Shown here: positions 51,162 through 59,567 of the stretch, one piece after another
How positions within the stretch are numbered: the first letter of the stretch is position 1
Layout: the number at the start of each line of letters is the position of its first letter
Assembly (NCBI RefSeq): GCF_042678945.1
Contig: NZ_JBHTLM010000016.1
Coordinates: 1 to 64,000, forward strand
Direction: 5' to 3'
Origin: Fontibacillus puldeungensis
GTDB lineage: Bacteria; Bacillota; Bacilli; Paenibacillales; Paenibacillaceae
Length of the DNA: 64,000 nt
Translations under genes and position numbers: made by a program
Notes under the pieces: model-generated
Databases searched by the model: none
The model's input: only the letters and a program-made list of their open reading frames with translations
Told to the model about the DNA's origin: nothing

Positions 51162-52625
51162 ATGAAAAAAGTATTTTACAAACCGAAAGACGGATGGGTT
51201 GGAGACGTAATCCCGTTCTATGACAATGGAGAGTACAAGCTATACTATCTCCATGATCAAAGAGTCGGCGGCGATTACGGGAATCATACGACGTGGAACC
51301 TAATCACCACCAAAAACGGCTTGGATTTTGAAGATTACGGAACAGTTCTGCCAAACGGCAGTGAAACCGATCCGGACCGAAACGCTTATACCGGTTCAGT
51401 GATTAAGGACCAAAACGGCATTTATCACCTGTTCTACACCGGACATAATCCTAACCCCGAGTTTTGCGTAAATGGAAAGCCCTTACAAGTTATATTAAAG
51501 GCCACTGGTACCGACGGTATCAACTGGATGAAGGATGTAAATTTCAAGCTTTATGGAGATGGGGTCATTTATGAGAAGTTCGATTGGCGAGATCCGTTCG
51601 TGTTTTTCAACGAAGAACGGCAAGAGTACTGGATGCTCGTCACCTCAAGGTTAATGAACTCCTCCGAGAAGAAAGGAGGGTGCATTGCCCTCCTCACTTC
51701 CGAGGATCTCGTACATTGGCGTTATCAGGAGCCGTTTTACAGCCCGGACAAGTACATCACGATGGAATGTCCGGACTATTTTCAAATGGGAGACTGGCAC
51801 TACCTGGTCTACTCGACGTTCAGCGAGAAGTTCGTGACGCATTACAAAAAGAGCAAAAGCATCGGGGGCGTATACACTTCCCCGGTCCCGGACACCTTTG
51901 ACGGCAGAGGATTTTACGCGGCGAAAACGGCCTCGGACGGACGGCAGAGATACGCTTTCGGCTGGGTGCCTTCCAAGAAAGATGCGAGCGATTACGGCGA
52001 CTGGGAATGGGCCGGAACCTTGGTCGTGCATGAGGTTTATCAAAACGATGGTGGCGATCTCCTAGTCAGGATGCCTCAAGCGATCTATGAGCATTTTAAT
52101 ACCGAGATAGACCTCATTCCCGAAGCGGAGAACAACTGCCGCCATGACGGCAGTCGCTTCGAATTGGCATCTCCCGATGGACTGGCATACCGGGTCTTGA
52201 ATGAACTGCCTTCCCAAGTCCTGATCGAAGCCTCGTTTACGGTCTGGAATGAGGCGAAAGATTTCGGCATCGCGCTGCGCACCGACAAAGTGCTCGATAC
52301 GGGTTATTTCATTAAATTCGATCCGTTCCACAACCGCATCGCGTTCGATATGTGGCCAAGAACCGAGCCCGGTTTCTTTCAATGGCAAATTGCTGGCGAT
52401 AAACCGCAAATGATCGAGCTGGAGCGTCCATTCCGCTTCGCGGAGCACGATCGGATCAACGTGAAGCTGATTTTGGAAGACGATATCTTGTGCCTTTACG
52501 TCAATGACATGGTCGCGATGACCACGCGGATCTACAACTTCAAAACCGGCCATCTCGGTTTTTATGCCAATGAAGGTTCCGTTACGATCGACGAGGTCAA
52601 GCTGAAAATCACGGCCATGGGTTGA
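51162..52625 (+). CDS. GH32-like fructosidase, intracellular (DUF4975-type C-terminus)
   Basis: A 487-residue glycoside hydrolase of the GH32/GH68 clan without signal peptide, thus cytoplasmic. The five-bladed propeller (about 1-310) has the candidate nucleophile D15 in WVGDVIPFY, the transition-state Asp D144 in WRDPFVF, and acid/base E202 in MECPDYF. A C-terminal beta-sandwich follows (about 330-487). The WMNDPNG motif is replaced by WVGD, as in a subgroup of intracellular GH32-like enzymes. It is the first gene of the LacI/CcpA-controlled operon and should release fructose from imported oligosaccharides. A paralogue lies at 58088. Confidence 0.88.
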   Translation: MKKVFYKPKDGWVGDVIPFYDNGEYKLYYLHDQRVGGDYGNHTTWNLITTKNGLDFEDYGTVLPNGSETDPDRNAYTGSVIKDQNGIYHLFYTGHNPNPEFCVNGKPLQVILKATGTDGINWMKDVNFKLYGDGVIYEKFDWRDPFVFFNEERQEYWMLVTSRLMNSSEKKGGCIALLTSEDLVHWRYQEPFYSPDKYITMECPDYFQMGDWHYLVYSTFSEKFVTHYKKSKSIGGVYTSPVPDTFDGRGFYAAKTASDGRQRYAFGWVPSKKDASDYGDWEWAGTLVVHEVYQNDGGDLLVRMPQAIYEHFNTEIDLIPEAENNCRHDGSRFELASPDGLAYRVLNELPSQVLIEASFTVWNEAKDFGIALRTDKVLDTGYFIKFDPFHNRIAFDMWPRTEPGFFQWQIAGDKPQMIELERPFRFAEHDRINVKLILEDDILCLYVNDMVAMTTRIYNFKTGHLGFYANEGSVTIDEVKLKITAMG

Positions 52626-52693
52626 TCCGTTTCTGGATTAAAAATCTGCAAGCAGATTTTTAATTATATAAGACAAAATGGAGGGGTTTAGAA

Positions 52694-54043
52694 ATGGCTA
52701 GAAGCAGAAAAATGTCAAAGGTCTTCTCTCTTATCGTCATCTCCGCCTTACTTGCAACCGCTCTCGCGGGCTGCGGCGGCTCGGCGAACAAAAACGCCGA
52801 GAGCGACGCGCAAAAACAGGGGAATTCGTCCGAGGGGAACACAAGCCAAACGATCACCTGGTTGACGGCCCGACCGGAGAACGGTGCGATCATTCAAACC
52901 GTTCGGGAACTGGCGGACCGCTATGCTCAAGATCATCCCGGCTTCAAGTTGGATATTCAAGTAACGGCGGACAGACCTTCGTACTTGACCAAGCTGAGAA
53001 CGCTCGTCGCTTCCGGCGAGGTTCCGGAATTTATCGATACGGATGCCGATCCGTACGCGCAGGAACTGGCGGATGCCGGCAAGCTCGTCGACATGAAGCA
53101 GTTCCTGGACGAGCAAGGTTTGTACGATAAGTTCTATGAACCGGCGTTGAAATACCAGGAGCTGCCCGACGGACGCCTGTACCTCCTCCCTTTGGAATAC
53201 CATCTGGAGATGACTTGGTACAACAAGAAAATTTTTGCGGAAAATAACCTTGACGTACCCAAAACGATTGACGATATGCTTGCCGTCAGCAAGGTGCTTA
53301 AAAACAAAGGCATCACCCCGATCGCCGTAGACGGCGTGGATGTCTGGCCCGTGCTGCGCTATGCGGCGATGATTCCGTTCCGCGCGACGGGAAACGAATT
53401 TGCCCGTAATTTGAGCCAGGGCAAAGCCAAAATGACCGACAAAGTCGGTATGCAAGCGGCGAATTTCGTCTCCGACATCGGTCAATACTTCCAGCAAGGT
53501 TTCGCCACAACGGATTACACGACCGCCAAAAACATGTTCCTTAACGGCGAAGCCGCCATGTACCAGATGGGGACCTGGGAAATTCCGTCCTTCGTGGACG
53601 AAAATCTGCCGGATAAAATGAAGGGGAACGTCGACTATTTCTACCTGCCGACCATGACAGGCGCCAAAACGCCAGAGAACGAGTTTTTTGGAAACAGCGG
53701 GATCGGCCTGGCCGCCACCGCTAGCAAATTCGAAGGAACGGCTAAGGATTTCCTAAGTTACGTCCTGAAGAACTACAGCGATGTCTACGTGGCTAAACAA
53801 CAGATGTCCCCGCTGAAATTCACGATTGAAGACGAGTCTAAGTTCTCCAAACTGTTCCTGCGCATCAAAAAGGATATGGATAACTATGGTTCGGAATTTG
53901 CCAAGCCTTGGGATACGTTGTTGGACGCCAATACGAACTCCGTCATGAGCGATTTGATCATCAAACTGGCCATGGGAGCCATGACTCCGGAAGAGTTCGC
54001 CAAACAAGTCGACGACTCCATCGCCCAAAACGCCAGCAATTAG
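52694..54043 (+). CDS. ABC sugar transporter substrate-binding lipoprotein
   Basis: A 449-residue family 1 extracellular solute-binding protein. The signal peptide ends in lipobox LAGC (modified Cys near residue 26), followed by a Ser/Asn/Gly-rich linker and the binding domain with ITWLTARPENGAI and the typical FLNGEAAMYQMGTWEIPSF. It should bind fructo-oligosaccharides or cyclic or dianhydride fructose derivatives. AGGGG lies upstream of the ATG. A stem-loop after the stop codon separates it from the permeases, probably to keep its message level higher. Confidence 0.92.
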   Translation: MARSRKMSKVFSLIVISALLATALAGCGGSANKNAESDAQKQGNSSEGNTSQTITWLTARPENGAIIQTVRELADRYAQDHPGFKLDIQVTADRPSYLTKLRTLVASGEVPEFIDTDADPYAQELADAGKLVDMKQFLDEQGLYDKFYEPALKYQELPDGRLYLLPLEYHLEMTWYNKKIFAENNLDVPKTIDDMLAVSKVLKNKGITPIAVDGVDVWPVLRYAAMIPFRATGNEFARNLSQGKAKMTDKVGMQAANFVSDIGQYFQQGFATTDYTTAKNMFLNGEAAMYQMGTWEIPSFVDENLPDKMKGNVDYFYLPTMTGAKTPENEFFGNSGIGLAATASKFEGTAKDFLSYVLKNYSDVYVAKQQMSPLKFTIEDESKFSKLFLRIKKDMDNYGSEFAKPWDTLLDANTNSVMSDLIIKLAMGAMTPEEFAKQVDDSIAQNASN

Positions 54044-54063
54044 CCGTAACCTTCAGACAAACT

Positions 54064-54100
54064 GTCCCCCTGCCCGGCCCTTTAAGGTCCGGGTGGGGAC
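54064..54100 (+). terminator. Intra-operon stem-loop after the binding-protein gene
   Basis: GTCCCC...CCCGG pairs with CCGGG...GGGGAC, followed by a short T-containing stretch without a long U-run. Such attenuating hairpins after substrate-binding protein genes raise binding-protein expression over that of the permeases. Confidence 0.65.
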
Positions 54101-54144
54101 CTTTCATCCTAAGTTTTCAATCTGAATCAATGGAGAGATTCCAC

Positions 54145-55020
54145 ATGAATGTACTAAAGGATAAAAAGGCATGGTTGATTTTTATCACTCCCGCCCTGCT
54201 CTTTTATTTGGGAACCGTCTTTGTCCCGATCATTCAGTCGCTGAATTATGGTTTTCAAGATTGGAACGGCATCAAGGACGCCAAATATATCGGGCTGGGC
54301 AATTATATCAAAATGTTTCATGACCCCTACTTTTGGAACTCCGTGCAAAACAATTTGGTATACGTCGTCATCGTCGTACTGATGCAAGTTTTCATCGGGT
54401 TGTTTTTCGCGCTATTGCTCTCGTACGTCAAAAAAGGAGCTGGCATTTTCAGAACGCTATATTACTTGCCGGCTGTCGTGGTCACAGTTGCGATCGCCCA
54501 GATGTTTCGGAACTTCTATTCCCTGCAGCCACTCGGTCTCCTCAACATGTTCCTAGGATGGATCGGACTCGGTCATCTGCAAAACGCCTGGTTATCCGAC
54601 CCGCATACTGCATTGATCGCCGTATCCATTCCCGAAGGTTGGCGCTTTACGGGGATGTACATGGTTATCTTTTACGCGGCGCTGATCGCCATACCAAAAG
54701 AAATCGAGGAAGCCGCCACCATCGACGGCGTTAACGGCTGGCAGTTGATCCGTCATATCAAGTTGCCGAGCATCAAGCATGTGCTGAGCCTGGCGCTGAT
54801 CATGTGCACCACCGGGGCACTGCGCGGCTTCGATATCCCTTATATCATCGGCGTGCCGGGTTCGACCACCGAGCTGGTGACGACCTATATGTACAAAAAA
54901 GCGTTCTCCACCATCCAATACGGTTACGGTAGCGCAATCGCCGTCTTTATCGTCATCGAAAGCCTTGTTGCAGTACTTATTATCCGGACCCTTTTCAATT
55001 CCAGGAAAGGAGAAGCGTAA
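54145..55020 (+). CDS. ABC sugar transporter permease 1 (MalF/UgpA type)
   Basis: A 291-residue binding-protein-dependent permease with six membrane helices and the EAA loop EEAATIDGVNGWQLIRHIKLPSI, which contacts the ATPase. The start is ATG 54145, with GGAGAG 7 nt before; a longer open frame from 53908 runs inside the preceding gene and is rejected. It pairs with the next gene, one base downstream. The matching ATPase is not encoded in this window; a shared MsmX/MsmK-type ATPase elsewhere is likely. Confidence 0.92.
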   Translation: MNVLKDKKAWLIFITPALLFYLGTVFVPIIQSLNYGFQDWNGIKDAKYIGLGNYIKMFHDPYFWNSVQNNLVYVVIVVLMQVFIGLFFALLLSYVKKGAGIFRTLYYLPAVVVTVAIAQMFRNFYSLQPLGLLNMFLGWIGLGHLQNAWLSDPHTALIAVSIPEGWRFTGMYMVIFYAALIAIPKEIEEAATIDGVNGWQLIRHIKLPSIKHVLSLALIMCTTGALRGFDIPYIIGVPGSTTELVTTYMYKKAFSTIQYGYGSAIAVFIVIESLVAVLIIRTLFNSRKGEA

Positions 55021-55021
55021 G

Positions 55022-55855
55022 ATGCAATCCAAAAAAACAGCTTTGTCCTTCCTGCTCTATTTTATCGTGATCGCGATCCTGATCGTGCAAATCTATCCGG
55101 TCGTCTGGCTGATGTTGTCCAGCTTCAAATCGAGCATCGAATTGACGACAAGCCCCTTCTCGCTGCCTGAGGTATGGTCGTTCGACAACTATGCCACCGT
55201 GTTCCGGGAAAGCGATCTGCTGCTGTATATCAAAAATACCGCTATCGTGACCTTCAGCTGCTTGGTACTAATCGTCTTCCTCAGCGCAACGGCGGGTTTT
55301 GCCCTCGTCAAAATGAAGATCAAATTGAATTCGAAGCTGCTGCTGTTCTTTACGGTCGGCATCATGATCCCGATTCAGGTCACCCTAATTCCGTTGTTTA
55401 TCATGTACAAAGACTACGGGCTGTTGAACTCCTACTTGGCGTTGATCCTGCCACAAGTCGGGTTTGCCCTGCCGTTGTCGATTTTGATCTTTACCAGCTT
55501 TTACAGCTACGTGCCGGGTGAATTGATCGAAGCCGCCGTCATCGACGGATGCAACATTTATCAGGTGTTTTATAAAATCATTTCGCCGCTGACCATCAAC
55601 ACGACGGTCACGGTCGCCTCGATCAACTTCATTTTCATCTGGAATGATTTTATTTTTTCCAACACTTTTACGAACGACAAGCAATACAAAACGATTGCCG
55701 TCGGGCTTCAGGAATTTATCGGGGCGTTCGGCGCGACGGATTGGGGCCAGACGTTTGCGGCCATCTGCATCAGTATCATCCCGATCATCGTAACGTACCT
55801 ATTCCTGAACAAATACGTGATGGCCGGCGTGTCGGACGGTGCGGTAAAAGGATAA
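55022..55855 (+). CDS. ABC sugar transporter permease 2 (MalG/UgpE type)
   Basis: A 277-residue permease of the MalG type with six helices and the EAA loop GELIEAAVIDGCNIYQVFYKIISPL. Start ATG 55022 has AAAGGAG upstream and lies one base after the stop of permease 1; the longer open frame is rejected. It forms the heteromeric channel with permease 1. It ends NKYVMAGVSDGAVKG, a common C-terminal motif in CUT1 permeases. Confidence 0.92.
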   Translation: MQSKKTALSFLLYFIVIAILIVQIYPVVWLMLSSFKSSIELTTSPFSLPEVWSFDNYATVFRESDLLLYIKNTAIVTFSCLVLIVFLSATAGFALVKMKIKLNSKLLLFFTVGIMIPIQVTLIPLFIMYKDYGLLNSYLALILPQVGFALPLSILIFTSFYSYVPGELIEAAVIDGCNIYQVFYKIISPLTINTTVTVASINFIFIWNDFIFSNTFTNDKQYKTIAVGLQEFIGAFGATDWGQTFAAICISIIPIIVTYLFLNKYVMAGVSDGAVKG

Positions 55856-55874
55856 GAGACAAGGAGAGATCACC

Positions 55875-56963
55875 ATGCAATCGATGAATCAACTTTTTGG
55901 CAGAATGAAAGGAAAAAGCAGAGCGATCACCGCAGAAAATCCGCGCGGCCTGAAGGGCGAAGGCGGGAAAGCCGCCGGTCCCTTGGGCGTCGCCCGGAAA
56001 GGCAAAGCCTTCATCTCGTTGGCTGAGGGCGAAACCGCGACGCTCGTCGATATCGAAGGCCCCGGCATCATCCAGCACATCTGGATGACCGTGACCGATC
56101 AAACCGAATCCGGCTGGTTCGTATTGCGCGACCTGGTGCTGCGGATGTATTGGGACGGCGAAGAATCCCCGTCGGTGGAAGTTCCATTAGGCGATTTCTT
56201 TTGCAACGGCTTCGGTGCCAGAGCGGTCGTCAACTCCATGCCGATTGTGGTCAATCCGGTCGGCGGCATGAACAGTTACTTCGCGATGCCCTTCAGAAAA
56301 TCCGCCAAAGTAACCATTACGAATGAACACCCTCAGGAGATCGAAGCGTTTTTCTACCAGTTTGACTATATGCTGGTCGATGAACTCGCCGAGGATACGG
56401 AATATTTTCACGCCCAATTCCGCCGGGAAAATCCGACCAAGCTCAAGCAGGATTATACAATTATTGATGGAATTAAAGGAAGAGGGAAATATGTCGGCAC
56501 CTATATGGCCTGGACCTCCCTGTCCCGCTACTGGTACGGCGAAGGAGAAGTGAAATTTTACCTCGACGGCGACCGGGATTGGCCAACGATCTGCGGCACG
56601 GGTACGGAGGATTACTTCGGCGGCGCCTGGGGTTTCGTGAAATCCGACAACGGCAACCCGGTGCAGGAACAAACCTATTCCACTCCCTTCATGGGTTTCC
56701 CACATTTCCAAGTGAAGGACGACACCAGATCGCATATTTACGATGGAGCGGCTTGTCCGATGCGCGGCTTCTATCGTTGGCATATACTTGATCCCATTTT
56801 GTTCGAAGAGGATTTACGCATCACCGTTCAACAGATCGGACATGACGGCAAGGCGTTGTTCGAAAGAAGCGACGACGTGAGTTCCGTATGCTACTGGTAT
56901 CAGACCGAACCGCATCAAGCGTTTCCCGAACTCCCCGGCGTGCTGGAAAGACGTCCGCGTTAA
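55875..56963 (+). CDS. GH172/DUF2961 enzyme (fructofuranosidase or difructose-anhydride type)
   Basis: A 362-residue DUF2961 (GH172) enzyme. Characterised members from bifidobacteria act as alpha-D-fructofuranosidase and difructose dianhydride I synthase/hydrolase, others as arabinofuranosidases. Seen here: IEGPGIIQHIWMTV, the catalytic-site segment CGTGTEDYFGGAWGF with E245, and STPFMGFPHF. No signal peptide, so it acts in the cytoplasm on imported sugars. It lies between the permeases and the LacI gene in a locus otherwise devoted to beta-fructans, which favours fructose over arabinose substrates. GGAGAG precedes the ATG. Confidence 0.85.
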   Translation: MQSMNQLFGRMKGKSRAITAENPRGLKGEGGKAAGPLGVARKGKAFISLAEGETATLVDIEGPGIIQHIWMTVTDQTESGWFVLRDLVLRMYWDGEESPSVEVPLGDFFCNGFGARAVVNSMPIVVNPVGGMNSYFAMPFRKSAKVTITNEHPQEIEAFFYQFDYMLVDELAEDTEYFHAQFRRENPTKLKQDYTIIDGIKGRGKYVGTYMAWTSLSRYWYGEGEVKFYLDGDRDWPTICGTGTEDYFGGAWGFVKSDNGNPVQEQTYSTPFMGFPHFQVKDDTRSHIYDGAACPMRGFYRWHILDPILFEEDLRITVQQIGHDGKALFERSDDVSSVCYWYQTEPHQAFPELPGVLERRPR

Positions 56964-57012
56964 TCAAGAGGAACAGAAACGTCGCAATTCATAAAGAAAC
57001 AGAGGTTTGAAT

Positions 57013-58011
57013 ATGACGAATAAAAGGGTTACCTTAGTTCAAGTCGCCAAAGACGCGGGCGTATCGCCCGCGACGGTCTCCCATTTCCTGAACGGCAACT
57101 TTCAAAAAATGGGCGTGGAGACGAAAGAAAAAATCAGTCTCTCGATCGAGAAATTAGGCTACCAAGTGAACCCAGTCGCCAAAAGCCTTATTACCGGCAG
57201 AATGCATACGATTGGGCTTGTTTTATCCGATAGCGTCTATGACGGAGACGGTTACTTTGAGGACTTATACTTTCTCCATTTTGCCAAAGTCATCAAGCAG
57301 CAGTTAAAGGCCTTGGGATACAAAATCATCCTGCTGGACTTTGAAGAAATCTTCATGAACATCCAGATGGTCGACGGGATCATCGTCAAGGCAACAATGG
57401 AAACGGAAAAATTCATGCCGAAATTGATGAATCTCAATGTACCGGTCATTACGGTAGGTCGCCACAATTTATCCTACGGAGCGCACGTGCTGCGCGTCAA
57501 TGACTATCAGAGCGGCCAAACCGGGGTGAACCACTTGTTATCTCGCGGCTATGACAATTTGATCATTTTGACGTATCCGCACGGGCACGTCCCCGGATTT
57601 GACGACCGGCTGAACGGAGCCAGCGAAGCCCTACAGCAACATGGCAAGCTGACGACGGTCATGACGGGGGACATGACGGAGAAATTCGGTTACGATACCG
57701 TGGTTAACCTAGACCGAAACAACCAACTGCCCCAAGCGTTGTTTTGTTTAAACGACATCTCCGCCATCGGGGCTTTAAAGGCTTGCAAAGATTTGAACTT
57801 GGCCGTTCCGGAACAACTCGCCGTTTTGGGCATCGACGATATGCCAACCGTCTCGGAGCTGCTGAGCTTATCGACCATTCGCCACCCTATCAACGAATTG
57901 GCCGATGCCGCGTCCAAACTGATGATCGAGTCCATCGAGTCCGACGGGAAGCCGATCGCGCCGGTCGAAGAAGTATTTTCGACGGAATTGATGGTTCGGC
58001 GCACCAGTTGA
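57013..58011 (+). CDS. LacI-family transcriptional regulator of fructan utilisation
   Basis: A 332-residue LacI-family repressor with the N-terminal helix-turn-helix TLVQVAKDAGVSPATVSHFLNG, the hinge region and a periplasmic-binding-protein-like sensor domain (about 60-330). Start ATG 57013 has AGAGG 7 nt before; a TTG at 57007 is the only other option. It is the last gene of the operon it probably represses through GTAAAACGTTTTAC sites at 51019 and 51131; the inducer is likely a fructo-oligosaccharide or a breakdown product. Confidence 0.92.
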   Translation: MTNKRVTLVQVAKDAGVSPATVSHFLNGNFQKMGVETKEKISLSIEKLGYQVNPVAKSLITGRMHTIGLVLSDSVYDGDGYFEDLYFLHFAKVIKQQLKALGYKIILLDFEEIFMNIQMVDGIIVKATMETEKFMPKLMNLNVPVITVGRHNLSYGAHVLRVNDYQSGQTGVNHLLSRGYDNLIILTYPHGHVPGFDDRLNGASEALQQHGKLTTVMTGDMTEKFGYDTVVNLDRNNQLPQALFCLNDISAIGALKACKDLNLAVPEQLAVLGIDDMPTVSELLSLSTIRHPINELADAASKLMIESIESDGKPIAPVEEVFSTELMVRRTS

Positions 58012-58040
58012 TATACGAACGTATTTCGGGCAGACTATAC

Positions 58041-58084
58041 AAAAGATCGAGCAAGGATTCATACATCCCCTGCTCGATCTTTTT
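58041..58084. terminator. Bidirectional terminator at the end of the fructan operon
   Basis: AAAAGATCGAGCA (58041-58053) and TGCTCGATCTTTT (58071-58083) pair perfectly over 13 bp. It lies between the LacI gene and the converging GH32-like gene and can serve both. Confidence 0.88.
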
Positions 58085-58087
58085 GCC

Positions 58088-59515
58088 TTATCCTCTGGCC
58101 TCAATTCGCACATTGCAAAACTCAGCATGGCCTTGACTGACAAACATGCCAAGCTTCCCTCGCGGGATATCATACATTCTGGCGCTCATCGCTATGTTCG
58201 CATCCACGTAAATTTCGCAAATTGATCCATCTATAAACACTTTGATTTCGTAAGGACGATCGGGAATCAGCTCAATCGGACGTTCCAGCTCTACCTCATA
58301 TGGGAACGTCTTCCCGCCCTCTTCCGATTGCATGATCTTCCCGCGGAAAGTAAGTCGATTCCGCTGTGGCTCCAGGGTAACGTAATAGGCCTCATCCAAC
58401 GTGTCTTCAGTTCGGAGCATCAACCCAACCCCTTGAGTCTGCCCGGAGAAGAAGGAGACGCTGGCTGAAATCTTGCATTGCTCAGGCAGTTCTTCCCGGC
58501 TCGTGCAGCCAGCAAAGCCATATGGCGAGGCGCACGAGAGAGAATGATCCGCAATTCTCCACTCTCCCGCAATCCCTTGGTATTGTATGGGTAGCGGCTG
58601 CGAAAATGCCGCATCCACCGTATCCGGCACTTTTACACCAAGCGTACCGTCAGGACGCTGAACGATTTCATGGACGATCAGATTCCCGCCCCAATCCCAG
58701 GTATGGTAGTCCTGGCCGCAGGATTTCGGCGGGTTCCAACCGAATAAATCGTCGTTTTTCGTAGGATTCCACCCGAACAAATAGCGTTTTTGCCCGTCCG
58801 ACACGGATTTGGCCGCATAGAAAGCCCGGCCGTCGAAGGTATCCTCCCCGGGAGTCAGCCACGGGCCCTCAAGGGAACGGCTCATCCGGTAGAAGGTCGC
58901 AAACCGTCCCGTATAAGACGAATAGATCAAGTACCACCAATCCCCGATCCGGAATAAATCAGGACATTCATGGGCCCCTACGTGCAAATTCGGCGCATAT
59001 AGAGGCTCGCGGTACTCCCAAGTTTTTAGATCCTTGGATGATAACAGCGCAGTACACCCTTTTCGGTTTGTTGGGCCTTTCGCCATCGCCGCAAGCAGCA
59101 TCCAGTATTGGCCCTCCTCTTCATTCCAGAACACAAACGGATCGCGCCAATCCGACAGTTCATAGATGCGGTCATCCGCGGCAAATGTATGCTCCGGAAT
59201 GGGTTCCCAGGTCTTCAAGTCGCTGCTGACCGCATGGCAGACCAGCTGCTTGCCCGGAGGAAATATGCAGTAGAACATATGGTGGATCCCGTCCACTTTC
59301 AAAATATGGCCAGTGCCGCCTTCGATTTTACAGGCTCCTTCTGCCCGATAATTCACGAAATCCTTCGTTCCGACCAAATACCAGCCATGGTCCAGCCCCT
59401 CCCGGTAGTTCTCCCGCCAACCGTGCAAGTAAAATAACTTGAATTCCCCGTCCTCATAATAGGGTATAACGTCCCCGACCCAAGCGTTCTCCGGCCGATA
59501 GAAAAATTCTCTCAT
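58088..59515 (-). CDS. GH32-like fructosidase, intracellular paralogue
   Basis: A 475-residue paralogue of the enzyme at 51162, also without signal peptide. Catalytic residues: D15 in WVGDVIPYY, D125 in WRDPFVF and E183 in HECPDLF, plus a C-terminal beta-sandwich. It contains a local repeat LFGWNPTK / LFGWNPPK (about residues 243-260) absent from its paralogue, which looks like a small tandem duplication. AAGGGGGA precedes the ATG. It is 53 bp downstream of the giant surface fructanase on the minus strand and probably cotranscribed with it. Confidence 0.87.
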   Translation of the reverse strand: MREFFYRPENAWVGDVIPYYEDGEFKLFYLHGWRENYREGLDHGWYLVGTKDFVNYRAEGACKIEGGTGHILKVDGIHHMFYCIFPPGKQLVCHAVSSDLKTWEPIPEHTFAADDRIYELSDWRDPFVFWNEEEGQYWMLLAAMAKGPTNRKGCTALLSSKDLKTWEYREPLYAPNLHVGAHECPDLFRIGDWWYLIYSSYTGRFATFYRMSRSLEGPWLTPGEDTFDGRAFYAAKSVSDGQKRYLFGWNPTKNDDLFGWNPPKSCGQDYHTWDWGGNLIVHEIVQRPDGTLGVKVPDTVDAAFSQPLPIQYQGIAGEWRIADHSLSCASPYGFAGCTSREELPEQCKISASVSFFSGQTQGVGLMLRTEDTLDEAYYVTLEPQRNRLTFRGKIMQSEEGGKTFPYEVELERPIELIPDRPYEIKVFIDGSICEIYVDANIAMSARMYDIPRGKLGMFVSQGHAEFCNVRIEARG

Positions 59516-59567
59516 CCGATGATTTCCCCCTTAAGATTTAAGTGGCATATACGTTCTCCCAGACCAT

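Noticed and set aside
53908..54144. N-terminal extension of ABC permease 1 by 79 codons
   Set aside because: It overlaps the end of the binding-protein gene and its stem-loop; the true start at 54145 has a good ribosome binding site and matches permease length.
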